64,000 nucleotides of DNA from Bradyrhizobium jicamae (GTDB taxonomy: Bacteria > Pseudomonadota > Alphaproteobacteria > Rhizobiales > Xanthobacteraceae): assembly GCF_018130695.1 (NCBI RefSeq), contig NZ_JAFCJX010000038.1, forward strand, positions 16,883 to 80,882, in the 5' to 3' direction. Both the position numbers and the translations under genes were made by a program. Shown one piece after another: positions 34,613 through 42,971 of this stretch (position 1 is its first letter; each line of letters begins with the position of its first letter). The notes under the pieces are model-generated. The model was not told the origin of the DNA and ran no database searches. It saw only the letters and a program-made list of their open reading frames with translations.

Positions 34613-35839
34613 TCAGGCCTTCTTGCCGAACAGCACCGGCAGTTGACGCGGCCCGCGCACGGTGCCTTCCGACCAGGTGACCTTGCCGGCCGGATCAAGC
34701 CGGAAATCCGGAATCCGCTTCAGCCATTCCTCGATCGCGACCGTCATCTCCATCCGCGCCAGATTGGAGCCGACGCAGCGATGAATGCCGAGGCCGAAGG
34801 CGGCGTGGCGGTTCTCCTTGCGGTCGATCACCACCTTGTCCGCATCCGGAAACATCGCGGGGTCGCGGTTGGCAGCGGGGAACGACAGCAGCACCATGTT
34901 GCCCGACTTCACCGGGCAGCCGCTGACCGTCGTCTCCTTCATCACCTCGCGGGCCATCGTCACCGGTGAAAAGGCGCGCAGGAATTCCTCGATCGCCGAT
35001 GGCATCAGCTCCGGCTCGGCGACCAGGCGCTCGCGGTCGGCAGGCGTCCGCGCGAGGTGCCAGAGCGAGGAGCCGATCGCGCTCCAGGTGGTGTCGATGC
35101 CCGCGATCAGGAGCAGGCGGAGCGAGCCGAGCACGTGCTCGTCCGACAGCGGCGCGCCGTTCGGCAGCTTGGCCTGCATCAGCTTCGAGATCAGGTCGTC
35201 GCCCGGCGCCTTTTTGCGCTCCTCCAGATGCACCATGAAATAGCCGGTCATCTCGCGCACCGCATTCATGAGCGCGTCTTCGCTCTTGATGCCGAGCTCG
35301 AGGATGCCGTGGATCCATTTGATGAAGAGGTCGCCGTCCTGCTCGGGAATGCCGAGCATGTGCGCGATGGCGCGCACCGGAACGTTCTTGGTGTAGCGCG
35401 CCGCGGCGTCGCAGCCGCCGTCATCGATGAACTCGTCGATCAGCTCGTTGCAGATCGCGCGCACCCGCGGCTCCAGCTTCTTCATCGCATCCGGCGTGAA
35501 CGGCGGCAGCAGCACCTGCTTGGCCGGCTTGTGCTCCGGCGGATCTGATGTGATCGGCGGCGCCCGCGCGGTGATTTCCGGACGGACATCGCGCACGATG
35601 ACGCGGCGCGAGGAGAAATGCTCGGTGTCGTAGGCGATTTCCTTCACCGCCTGATAGGTGGTCGGCATGTAGCAGCCGAGGAAACGGTTGGTGTGTACCA
35701 CCGGCGAAGCCGCGCGCAGCTCCTCCCAGATCGGGAACGGATCCTCGGTCCAGACCGGATCGGTGTGGTCGAAATCGTGGATCCAGTCCTTGACCGGAGG
35801 ATGTTCGGGCAAAAAGCGTGCGGAAGCGGAATCGGACAT
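34613..35839 (-). CDS. Cytochrome P450 (class I, ferredoxin dependent)
   Basis: A 408-residue soluble bacterial P450. The I-helix is AGIDTTWSAIG, the ExxR helix includes IEEFLRAF, and the heme loop is FGLGIHRCVGSNLARME with the Cys thiolate. The oxygen-binding Asp/Thr pair (IDTT) is intact. It has no reductase fusion and needs external electrons; the ferredoxin gene 55 bp upstream is the obvious donor. The start has no strong ribosome site. I cannot assign a CYP family or substrate from the sequence alone. Confidence 0.93.
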   Translation of the reverse strand: MSDSASARFLPEHPPVKDWIHDFDHTDPVWTEDPFPIWEELRAASPVVHTNRFLGCYMPTTYQAVKEIAYDTEHFSSRRVIVRDVRPEITARAPPITSDPPEHKPAKQVLLPPFTPDAMKKLEPRVRAICNELIDEFIDDGGCDAAARYTKNVPVRAIAHMLGIPEQDGDLFIKWIHGILELGIKSEDALMNAVREMTGYFMVHLEERKKAPGDDLISKLMQAKLPNGAPLSDEHVLGSLRLLLIAGIDTTWSAIGSSLWHLARTPADRERLVAEPELMPSAIEEFLRAFSPVTMAREVMKETTVSGCPVKSGNMVLLSFPAANRDPAMFPDADKVVIDRKENRHAAFGLGIHRCVGSNLARMEMTVAIEEWLKRIPDFRLDPAGKVTWSEGTVRGPRQLPVLFGKKA

Positions 35840-35894
35840 CAGGTCATTCCTTCTGCTCGTTCGTTCAAACGCGGATCGGTGAAAGTTCGAGGAG

Positions 35895-36101
35895 CTATTC
35901 CTCGGTCACTTCAATTGCGATTTCCGGGCAATTGGTCTGGGCAAGCCACGCCTTGTCCTCGAGGCCTTCAGGCACGGAACCGTCGCCGGCCTCGTGGGCG
36001 TTGCCGTATTCGTCGAGCTCGAACAGTTCCGGGGCGAGTGATTTGCAGCGGGCGTGACCCTGGCACTTGTCCTGGTCGACGCGAATCCTGAGCTTGGCCA
36101 T
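35895..36101 (-). CDS. [3Fe-4S]-type ferredoxin
   Basis: A 68-residue ferredoxin with Cys13, Cys19 and Cys58. The motif CQGHARC has His at the position where 4Fe-4S proteins carry a fourth Cys, so a 3Fe-4S cluster is expected. Such ferredoxins donate electrons to the P450 encoded next to them. It is the first gene of the ferredoxin-P450 pair and is divergent from a TetR-family gene. The reductase partner is not in the window. Confidence 0.92.
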   Translation of the reverse strand: MAKLRIRVDQDKCQGHARCKSLAPELFELDEYGNAHEAGDGSVPEGLEDKAWLAQTNCPEIAIEVTEE

Positions 36102-36215
36102 GCAGGCGCTCTCCCTCGGCTTGCGCGCAATCGCGGCGTGCAGCGGTTTCCTCTGGTTTCTCTGCAGTTTTTTGTCGTTCGACGGCTTCTTAACCGGGCC
36201 ATCAAGTTATAGTAT

Positions 36216-36244
36216 ATTACATTATCGAAGCGCTTGCGCGTCAA
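36216..36244 (-). promoter_or_regulatory. Candidate sigma-70-like promoter for ferredoxin-P450 genes
   Basis: On the minus strand, TTGACG (36244-36239) lies 17 bases from TGTAAT (36221-36216), in an AT-rich island of the 157-bp divergent spacer. It overlaps the start area of the TetR gene (ATG at 36259), so a TetR dimer bound here could control both directions. Confidence 0.45.
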
Positions 36245-36258
36245 GCGAAAATTCAGTG

Positions 36259-36903
36259 ATGTCGTCGGCGATGGGACAAATCGTTCGCAAGCCGTTCAAG
36301 ACCTACCACCATGGCGACCTCCGCGACGCCCTGATTCAGGCTGCCCTGCAGGAGGTCGAACTCGGCGGGCCCGAAGCCGTAAGCATCAAGGCGCTGGCGA
36401 AGAAGCTCGGCGTTTCGCAGCCGGCGCCGTACCGGCATTTTGCCGATCGCGATGCGCTGCTGGAGGCTGTGACGGCGGAGGCGTTCCGCCAGTTCAACGA
36501 CATCATGCGCGAGGCGGTCGAGCAGCCGTCGAAGCATTCGAAACTGTCGCGCTTCGCGCAAGCTGCACTTGCGTTCGGGCTGCAGCGCCATGGCATCTAT
36601 CGCCTGATGTTCGCCTCCCGCACCATGGCCTGCGCACCAAAGGGCAGCGAGTTGCATACGGCCGCGATGGAAACGCTCGCGTTGCTGGTCGATGCATTCG
36701 AGGCACCGGCCGTCGGCCTCCTGCGCGAACGCCAGGCGCTGATGATCTGGGCCGGGTTGCACGGCGTCGTGATGCTGGCCGAGCAGGGGCTGCTCACCGG
36801 CGAATCCGCGCAAATCAGCCGCGAGCAGCTGATGGATGAGTTCGTCGAGCAGACCAAGCTCGCGCTCACCGTGGCGCTGAAGGCGGCGGAAGAGAAGGCG
36901 TAG
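36259..36903 (+). CDS. TetR/AcrR family transcription regulator
   Basis: A 214-residue repressor-type regulator. The N-terminal helix-turn-helix spans about 14-65: LRDALIQAALQEVELGGPEAVSIKALAKKLGVSQPAPYRHFADRDALLEAV, a textbook TetR domain. The C-terminal ligand domain is variable. The ATG at 36259 is preferred; an earlier in-frame extension from 36067 overlaps the divergent ferredoxin gene. Position next to the ferredoxin-P450 pair suggests it controls that pair and responds to a P450 substrate or related small molecule. Confidence 0.88.
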   Translation: MSSAMGQIVRKPFKTYHHGDLRDALIQAALQEVELGGPEAVSIKALAKKLGVSQPAPYRHFADRDALLEAVTAEAFRQFNDIMREAVEQPSKHSKLSRFAQAALAFGLQRHGIYRLMFASRTMACAPKGSELHTAAMETLALLVDAFEAPAVGLLRERQALMIWAGLHGVVMLAEQGLLTGESAQISREQLMDEFVEQTKLALTVALKAAEEKA

Positions 36904-36935
36904 GCGCCAGTCGACGGCGGCGCATTCGAATCTAT

Positions 36936-37062
36936 CCCCTCATCCTGAGGAGCTTGCGAAGCAAGCGTCTCGAAGGACGAGGCCACTGGGCGGGCCTCAT
37001 GGTTCGCCTGGCGATGCCAGCATCGTCCAGAGACGCGCGTTCCGCGCTCCTCACCATGAGGG
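36936..37062. repeat. Family D repeat, copy 3 (inverted)
   Basis: Reading on the minus strand it begins CCCTCATGGTGAGGAGCG and passes through GGACGATGCTGGCATCGCC and CGAACCATGAGG to TCCTCAGGATGAGGGG. It is the most complete copy, matching 23876-23988 closely over the shared parts, and lies between the TetR gene and the end of the amidase gene. Confidence 0.9.
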
Positions 37063-37068
37063 TTTATC

Positions 37069-38490
37069 TTACCTCGGTGCCCGCGGATCGATCGGCGTCG
37101 TGCCGCGTACGCCCAAAATGTCCTCCAGCACCTTCGCGCCCGCCAGCAGCTGCGCCTCCGCGCGGGGCTTCGCCACCATCTGCAATCCGACTGGCAGGCC
37201 CGATGCGGTGAAGCCGCAGGGCAGCGACAGCGCCGGGCAGCAGGCCAGCGTGATCGCATAGACGATGCCGAGCCATTCGACGTAATTGTCGAACTTTTTG
37301 CCGTCGCATTCGGCGACATAGCGGTTCTCGACCGGGAACGGCGCCACGATCGTCGCGGGGCACAGCAGCAGATCGTAGGTGTCGAAGAACTCGAGCGTGC
37401 GCGCGGCCATCGCCACGCGCTGCGCCTCGGCGCGCTCGAGGTTCTCGACGGAGAGCTTCAGGCCTTCCTCGATGTTCCAGATCACCTCCGGCTTGAGCAG
37501 GTCGCGCTTGGAGCGCAGCAGCGCCGCCTTGCTGATCGCAAAATCGAAGGCGCGCAGCACGTGGAAGCATTCATGAGCCTCGCGCAAATCGGGATGCGCC
37601 TCCTCGACGATCGCGCCAGCCGCGGCAAAGCGCTCGGCGGCCTTCCGCGTGACGGCCTTCACTTCGGGATCGACCGGCGTGATGCCGAGATCGGGGGAAT
37701 AGGCGATGCGCTTCGGCTTGCTGCCGGAACGGGCGGCGGACAGGAAGGATGTCGGCAGCGCCGGCAACGACAGCGGGTCGGCCGGATGCTCGCCGCTCAT
37801 CGCGTCGAGCAGCAGCGCGAGGTCCTCGACATTGCGCGCCATCGGGCCCTGAACGCCGAGCGTGCGATCGACGCCGAACTTCGGCGTATGCGCGACGCGG
37901 CCGATGCTCGGCCGCAAGCCCACGACGCCGCAGAAGCTCGCGGGATTGCGCAGGCTGCCGCCCATGTCGGAGCCGTGCGCGAGCCAGGCCGTGCCGCTGG
38001 CCAGTGCCGCGGCCGCGCCGCCGGACGAGCCGGCCGCCGAGCGCGAAATGTCCCAGGGATTGCGCGTCGGGCCGAACACCTCGTTGAAAGTGTTGGCGCC
38101 GGCGCCGAATTCCGGCGTGTTCGACTTGGCGTAGATCACGCCGCCATTGCGTTCGAGCGTCTCGACCAGGATGTCCGATTTGGCGGGGACGTTATCCCTG
38201 TAGATCGGCGAGCCCTGCGTGGTCAGCACACCGGCGACATTGGTGAGATCCTTGATCGGCACCGGCAGGCCGGCGAGCAGGCCGCGCTCCGCGGCCGGCT
38301 TCGCCATCAGCGCTTTGGCGTGGCTGCGGGCGCGATCGAAGCACAGTGTCGGCAGCGCGTTGACCTTGCCGTCGACCTCGGCGATGCGTTGCTCCAGCAC
38401 GTCGAGCAAATCGAGCGGCGTGACGTCGCCGGCTTTCAGTTTATCGACGACTGCGCACGCTGTGTCCCGTACCAAGCTCTGATCAGCCAC
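37069..38490 (-). CDS. Amidase signature family hydrolase
   Basis: A 473-residue amidase. The Ser-cisSer-Lys triad is visible: Lys in PVPIKDLT, the glycine/serine-rich SAAGSSGGAAAAL, and the nucleophile region GSDMGGSLRNPASF. The C-terminal part is rich in PCG and LPVGLQMVA, typical of amidases of the GatA/indoleacetamide type. It hydrolyses a carboxamide to an acid and ammonia; the substrate is unknown. It is codirectional with the SDR gene upstream of it (66-bp gap), so they are probably one operon. A GatA role is unlikely, as no gatB/gatC is here. Confidence 0.92.
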   Translation of the reverse strand: MADQSLVRDTACAVVDKLKAGDVTPLDLLDVLEQRIAEVDGKVNALPTLCFDRARSHAKALMAKPAAERGLLAGLPVPIKDLTNVAGVLTTQGSPIYRDNVPAKSDILVETLERNGGVIYAKSNTPEFGAGANTFNEVFGPTRNPWDISRSAAGSSGGAAAALASGTAWLAHGSDMGGSLRNPASFCGVVGLRPSIGRVAHTPKFGVDRTLGVQGPMARNVEDLALLLDAMSGEHPADPLSLPALPTSFLSAARSGSKPKRIAYSPDLGITPVDPEVKAVTRKAAERFAAAGAIVEEAHPDLREAHECFHVLRAFDFAISKAALLRSKRDLLKPEVIWNIEEGLKLSVENLERAEAQRVAMAARTLEFFDTYDLLLCPATIVAPFPVENRYVAECDGKKFDNYVEWLGIVYAITLACCPALSLPCGFTASGLPVGLQMVAKPRAEAQLLAGAKVLEDILGVRGTTPIDPRAPR

Positions 38491-38556
38491 GTTTCTTGTC
38501 TCCGCATCTCGTCTTGCAGCTGTAGAGCATTTTCACGGAAGGACGCAACGCCGCGC

Positions 38557-39333
38557 TTAACCCCAGCCCGCCGTGAGCCCACCGTCCACCGTATAAATCA
38601 CCCCCGACGTATACCCTGCGCGATCCGACGCCAGGAACGCCATGAGGTCACCGATCTCGCGCGCATGGGCGGGGCGGCCGAGCGGCATGCCCTTCTGGAA
38701 TTCCTTGTAGCGGTTTTCGTCGTCGAACTGATGCTTGGCGCGGGTTTTCAGCAGCGTGACGTGGCGGTCGGTGCCGACGGGGCCGGGATTGATGCCGACC
38801 ACGCGGATGTTGTCGGCGAGACTTTTGCCGCCGAGCGCGCGGGTGAAGGCCATCAGCGCGGCATTGCCGGCGCTGCCGCAGACATAGTTGGCGTCGAACT
38901 TCTCGCCGGCCGCGCCGATGTCGTTGACGATCACGCCGCCGCCGCGCGCCTTCATCTGGGCGTAGATCGCCCGCGTCAGGTTGACGTATCCGAACACCTT
39001 CAGCTCCCAGGCGTGACGCCAGGTCGCTTCGTCGATCTTGTCGATCGAGCCGCCGGGAATGTCGCCGGCATTGTTGACGAGGATGTCGATGTCGGCAGCC
39101 TCCTTCGCCAGCCGCGCCAGATCCTCCGGCTTGCGCAAATCGACGACGCTGATCGCCGCATCGATCTGATGCGCCGCGCGCAACCGCTCGGCCAACGCCT
39201 TCAACTGCTCGCCATTGCGGGCGGCCAGCAGGAGATGGGCGCCTTCCTCGGCGAAGGCTTCGGCGGCGGCCGCGCCAATGCCCTTGGAGGCGCCGGTGAT
39301 CAGGACGCGCTTGCCGCGCAGATGCAGATCCAT
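38557..39333 (-). CDS. SDR family protein with non-canonical catalytic residues
   Basis: A 258-residue classical-length short-chain dehydrogenase/reductase. The cofactor loop TGASKGIG, the NNAG motif (NNAGDIPGG) and the C-terminal GxxYTVDGG are intact. The active site is altered: Tyr150 is followed by VCGS, so Ser154 replaces the usual YxxxK lysine, and the preceding ISS motif is DIG. It may bind NAD(P) but use a different chemistry. Similar variants exist in rhizobia. It is divergent from the tartrate dehydrogenase-like gene and upstream of the amidase gene. Confidence 0.88.
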   Translation of the reverse strand: MDLHLRGKRVLITGASKGIGAAAAEAFAEEGAHLLLAARNGEQLKALAERLRAAHQIDAAISVVDLRKPEDLARLAKEAADIDILVNNAGDIPGGSIDKIDEATWRHAWELKVFGYVNLTRAIYAQMKARGGGVIVNDIGAAGEKFDANYVCGSAGNAALMAFTRALGGKSLADNIRVVGINPGPVGTDRHVTLLKTRAKHQFDDENRYKEFQKGMPLGRPAHAREIGDLMAFLASDRAGYTSGVIYTVDGGLTAGWG

Positions 39334-39504
39334 GGGGGTACTCGCTGTTCAAAGGAGGCGGGAAGTCCCGCGAATTGGGTGGGGCAGGGTCGCGTCGCGG
39401 TCAACACTGCACTGCAGCGTTGCACGCGCGCGAAGTTTGGTTCATTGCAGGACGATCAGCATAGGCGGCTTCGCCAACCGGGCAAAATCACAAGGGTGTT
39501 CTCG

Positions 39505-40584
39505 ATGAGCAGCGCAAAGAAGCAGTATCGGATCGCGGTCATTCCCGGCGACGGTATCGGCAAGGAAGTGATGCCGGAGGGCCTGCGCGTCATCGAGGCG
39601 GCGGCCAAGAAGCACGGCGTCAGCGTGCAGTTCGACCATTTCGACTTCGCCTCCTACGACTATTACGAGAAGCATGGCGAGATGATGCCGGAGGACTGGA
39701 AGGCGAAGATCGGCAAGCACGACGCGATCTATTTCGGCGCGGTCGGCTGGCCCGCCAAGATCCCGGATCATATTTCTCTATGGGGCTCGCTCATAAAATT
39801 CCGCCGCGAGTTCGACCAATACGTCAATCTGCGCCCGGTGCGGCTGATGCCCGGCGTGCCGTCGCCGCTCGCCAACCGCAAGCCCGGCGATATCGATTTC
39901 TGGGTGGTGCGCGAGAATACGGAGGGCGAATATTCCTCGGTCGGCGGCCGCATGTTCCCCGATACCGACCGCGAGTTCGTGACGCAACAGACGGTGATGA
40001 CGCGCGTTGGCGTCGATCGTATCCTGAAATTCGCCTTCGATCTCGCGCAGTCGCGGCCGAAGAAGCACCTGACTTCGGCCACGAAATCAAACGGCATCTC
40101 CATCACCATGCCCTATTGGGACGAGCGCGTGGAGGCGATGGCCAAGAACTATCCGAAGGTGAAGTGGGACAAGTACCACATCGACATCCTCACCGCGAAC
40201 TTCGTGCTGCATCCGGACTGGTTCGACGTCGTGGTCGGCTCCAACCTGTTCGGGGACATCCTCTCCGATCTCGGCCCGGCCTGCACCGGCACGATCGGCA
40301 TCGCCCCGTCGGGCAACATCAATCCGGAAGGCAATTTCCCGAGCGTGTTCGAGCCCGTGCACGGCTCGGCGCCCGACATCGCAGGGCAGGGGATCGCCAA
40401 CCCGATCGGCATGATCTGGTCGGGCGCGATGATGCTGGAGCATCTCGGCGAGAAGCAGGCCGCGGAATCGATCGTCGGCGCGATCGAGCGTACGCTTGGT
40501 GAGCGGACGCTGCGCACGCGCGATCTCGGCGGCAACGCGGATACGACGGCGTGCGGCAAGGCTGTCGCGGAGATGGTGGACTAG
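39505..40584 (+). CDS. Tartrate dehydrogenase-like beta-decarboxylating dehydrogenase
   Basis: A 359-residue enzyme of the isocitrate/isopropylmalate dehydrogenase family, closest in style to tartrate dehydrogenase/decarboxylase and D-malate dehydrogenase. The N-terminal YRIAVIPGDGIGKEVMPEGL, the substrate loop RENTEGEYS, the metal-binding NLFGDILSDL and the C-terminal EPVHGSAPDIAGQGIANPIG are all present. It oxidises a 2-hydroxy acid with NAD+, usually with decarboxylation. The ATG at 39505 was chosen; the frame extends far upstream only by chance. It stands alone, divergent from the SDR. C4 acids fit the otn/ltn cluster 10 kb away. Confidence 0.9.
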   Translation: MSSAKKQYRIAVIPGDGIGKEVMPEGLRVIEAAAKKHGVSVQFDHFDFASYDYYEKHGEMMPEDWKAKIGKHDAIYFGAVGWPAKIPDHISLWGSLIKFRREFDQYVNLRPVRLMPGVPSPLANRKPGDIDFWVVRENTEGEYSSVGGRMFPDTDREFVTQQTVMTRVGVDRILKFAFDLAQSRPKKHLTSATKSNGISITMPYWDERVEAMAKNYPKVKWDKYHIDILTANFVLHPDWFDVVVGSNLFGDILSDLGPACTGTIGIAPSGNINPEGNFPSVFEPVHGSAPDIAGQGIANPIGMIWSGAMMLEHLGEKQAAESIVGAIERTLGERTLRTRDLGGNADTTACGKAVAEMVD

Positions 40585-40590
40585 GGCAAT

Positions 40591-40745
40591 TCACCCTCTC
40601 CCCTTGTGGGAGAGGGTGGTTTCGATGCGCAAGCATCGAAACCGGGTGAGGGGTAACTCTCCACTCGGCGGAATCTTGCAAGCGGAGACATACCCCTCAT
40701 CCGGCGCTTCGCGCCACCTTCTCCCACAAGGGGAGAAGGGAAGAG
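40591..40745. repeat. Family E repeat, copy 2
   Basis: It begins TCACCCTCTCCCCTTGTGGG and ends TCTCCCACAAGGGGAGAAGGG, giving a long hairpin-forming inverted repeat. Inside are an inverted TTTCGATGC/GCATCGAAA pair and CGGGTGAGGGG. Related sequences lie at 21371-21587 and 62185-62373. It lies between two convergent genes and could serve as a bidirectional terminator. Confidence 0.85.
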
Positions 40746-40754
40746 GGCCCGCGG

Positions 40755-41666
40755 TTAGGCTTTCGCAATCCGGCGGCAATGCTCCCAGGCCGCGTGGATC
40801 AGGTTCTCGCTCGCTTCCGGCGTGCGGAACGCCGAATGCGCCGACAGCGTCACGTTCGCGATCTTCGTCAGCGGATGATCGCCGGGCAGAGGCTCGGTGT
40901 TGAAGACGTCCAGGCCGGCGTGGTGGATGTGGCCGGAATTCAGCGCGTCGATCATCGCCGCTTCATCCACGATCGCAGCGCGCGCCGTGTTGACCAGGAT
41001 GACACCCGGCTTCATCTTGCCGATCTTCTCGCGCGTGATCATGCCGCGGGTGTCGTCGTTGAGCAGCAGATGGATCGAGACGACGTCGCTCCTGGCGAGC
41101 ACGGTATCGAGCTCGGTGAACTCGACGCCCGGATAGCTCTTCGGCGACCGGTTCCAGGCAATCACCTTCATGCCGCTACCGAGCGCGATGCGCGCGACTT
41201 CGGCTGCGATGCCGCCGAAGCCGACCAGGCCGAGCGTCTTGCCGGTGAGCTGCATGCCGTCCTCGCGCAGCCAGTTGCCGACGCGCATCTCGCGATCCAT
41301 CATCGCGATGACGCGGGCCGAGGCCCACATCAGCGCGATCGCGGATTCTGCCACCGCGGTGTCGCCATAGCCCTTGATCAGGTGCACGGAGATGCCGAAC
41401 TCGGCGAGTTCTTCCGGGTTCATGTAGCTGCGCGCGCCGGTGCCGAGGAATACGACGTCCTTCAGCCCCTTGCACTGCTTCGCCACCGCGGTCGGCAGCG
41501 CGGTGTGGTCGACGATTGCGATCTCGGCGCCGTCGAGCACGGCGGGATAGTCTTCGGGCTTGATGTCCGGGTTGCGGTTGATCGTGACCTTCGGATCGCC
41601 GGGTTTCTCCAGCTTCTCCATGATGACCGCGAGCGATTCATTGGCGTCGACGAAAACTCCGCGCAC
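40755..41666 (-). CDS. D-isomer-specific 2-hydroxyacid dehydrogenase
   Basis: A 303-residue D-2-hydroxyacid dehydrogenase. The NAD loop is GLVGFGGIAAEVARI, the substrate Arg is in VNTARAAIVDE, a Glu lies in GLDVFNTEPLP, and the catalytic His is in LSAHSAFRTPEA. I chose the GTG at 41666 because GGAGG lies 5 bp upstream; a TTG at 41684 gives six more residues without a ribosome site. It follows the M20 hydrolase gene by 27 bp in the lysR-M20-dehydrogenase operon. It would reduce or oxidise a 2-oxo/2-hydroxy acid with NAD(H); the substrate is unknown. Confidence 0.9.
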   Translation of the reverse strand: MRGVFVDANESLAVIMEKLEKPGDPKVTINRNPDIKPEDYPAVLDGAEIAIVDHTALPTAVAKQCKGLKDVVFLGTGARSYMNPEELAEFGISVHLIKGYGDTAVAESAIALMWASARVIAMMDREMRVGNWLREDGMQLTGKTLGLVGFGGIAAEVARIALGSGMKVIAWNRSPKSYPGVEFTELDTVLARSDVVSIHLLLNDDTRGMITREKIGKMKPGVILVNTARAAIVDEAAMIDALNSGHIHHAGLDVFNTEPLPGDHPLTKIANVTLSAHSAFRTPEASENLIHAAWEHCRRIAKA

Positions 41667-41693
41667 GAAGGCCTCCACTTGCAAGGAAGATGA

Positions 41694-42944
41694 TCAGGAC
41701 GCGACGCCGGCCAGCGCCAGCACCGTATGCATCAAGACGTTGGCGCCGGCGGCACAGTCGGGCTGCGTCGCGTCTTCCAGCTCGTTGTGGCTGATGCCGT
41801 CCTTGCAGGGCACGAACACCATCGCCGTCGGCATCACCGTGTTGAGGTTGCAGGCGTCGTGGCCGGCGCCGGAGGTGATGCGGCGGTGCGAATAGCCGAG
41901 CTGCTTGGCGGCATTCTCGACCGCATCGACGAATTTCGGATCGAAATGCGTCGGCGCCTTGCGCCAGATCAGGTCGAACTGGACCTCGACCTTGCGGCGG
42001 CCTGAGATCTCGGCGATTGCCGCGCGCAAATCCTTGTCCATCGCGTCCATGATTGCGGCATCGGCGCTGCGGCAATCCAGCGTGAAGGCGATCTCGCCGG
42101 GGATGACGTTGCGCGAGGGATTGGCGATCACGGCTTCACCAATGGTGCCGACCGCCTTCGGACCGTGTTTCTTCGCGATGCCTTCCATCGCCAGCACGAT
42201 CTCCGACAGCGTGGCCAGCGCATCGCGCCGCAGCGGCATCGGCGTCGAGCCGGCATGGCTCTCGAAGCCGGTGATCTTGCCGTCGTACCACAGCACGCCC
42301 TGGCCGGAATCGACCACCCCGATGGTCTTGTTCTCGGCCTCCAGGATCGGACCCTGCTCGATATGCAGCTCGACGAAACCGGAGAATTTCTGGCGGCCCA
42401 CGGGACTTTCGCCGCGATAGCCGATGCTGTCGAGTGCTTCGCCGACGGTGATGCCTTCGGCGTCCTTGCGGGAGAGGATGTCGTCGGTGGTGAAATCGCC
42501 GACGTAGGCTGCGGAGGCCATCATCGCCGGCGCAAAGCGCGAGCCTTCCTCATTGGTCCAGTTGCAGATGCAGATCGGCGCGTCGGTCTCGATGCCGGCG
42601 TCGTTGAGCGTGCGCACCACCTCCAGCGCCGCGAGCGTGCCGAGGATGCCGTCATATTTGCCGCCGGTCGGCTGGGTATCGAGATGCGAGCCGAGCCCGA
42701 TCGGCAGCTTCGACATGTCGCGACCCTTGCGCAGGCCGAACATCGAGCCGAGCGCATCGACATGGACGTCGAGACCTGCGTCCTCACACGCCCTGCGGAA
42801 CCAGTCGCGCACCTGCTTGTCCTCGGCGCTCAGCGTCAGCCGCCGCACGCCGCCCTTCGGCGTCGCGCCGAATTTTGCGGTTTCGTGGATCGCACCCCAC
42901 AGGCGGGCGGAATCGATCTGCAGGTTTGACGCGGCGCGGCTCAT
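41694..42944 (-). CDS. Zn-dependent M20 amidohydrolase (N-carbamoyl-L-amino-acid/allantoate hydrolase family)
   Basis: A 416-residue hydantoinase/carbamoylase-type amidohydrolase. Metal-ligand motifs are visible: GSHLDTQPTGGKYDG (His, Asp), NEEGSRF (Glu), HIEQG (His) and GAGHDACNL (His). A dimerisation domain lies between about 210 and 325. The family hydrolyses N-carbamoyl amino acids, allantoate, ureidoglycine or beta-ureidopropionate, releasing ammonia and CO2. The start at 42944 has GAGGA about 7 bp upstream. It lies 27 bp after lysR and 27 bp before the dehydrogenase gene in the same operon. Confidence 0.9.
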   Translation of the reverse strand: MSRAASNLQIDSARLWGAIHETAKFGATPKGGVRRLTLSAEDKQVRDWFRRACEDAGLDVHVDALGSMFGLRKGRDMSKLPIGLGSHLDTQPTGGKYDGILGTLAALEVVRTLNDAGIETDAPICICNWTNEEGSRFAPAMMASAAYVGDFTTDDILSRKDAEGITVGEALDSIGYRGESPVGRQKFSGFVELHIEQGPILEAENKTIGVVDSGQGVLWYDGKITGFESHAGSTPMPLRRDALATLSEIVLAMEGIAKKHGPKAVGTIGEAVIANPSRNVIPGEIAFTLDCRSADAAIMDAMDKDLRAAIAEISGRRKVEVQFDLIWRKAPTHFDPKFVDAVENAAKQLGYSHRRITSGAGHDACNLNTVMPTAMVFVPCKDGISHNELEDATQPDCAAGANVLMHTVLALAGVAS

Positions 42945-42971
42945 GCTGTGGTCCTCATTGAACACCTCTGT

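Noticed and set aside
37561..39504. Long in-frame N-terminal extension of the tartrate dehydrogenase-like gene
   Set aside because: It runs antisense to the amidase and SDR genes; family similarity begins only at the ATG at 39505.
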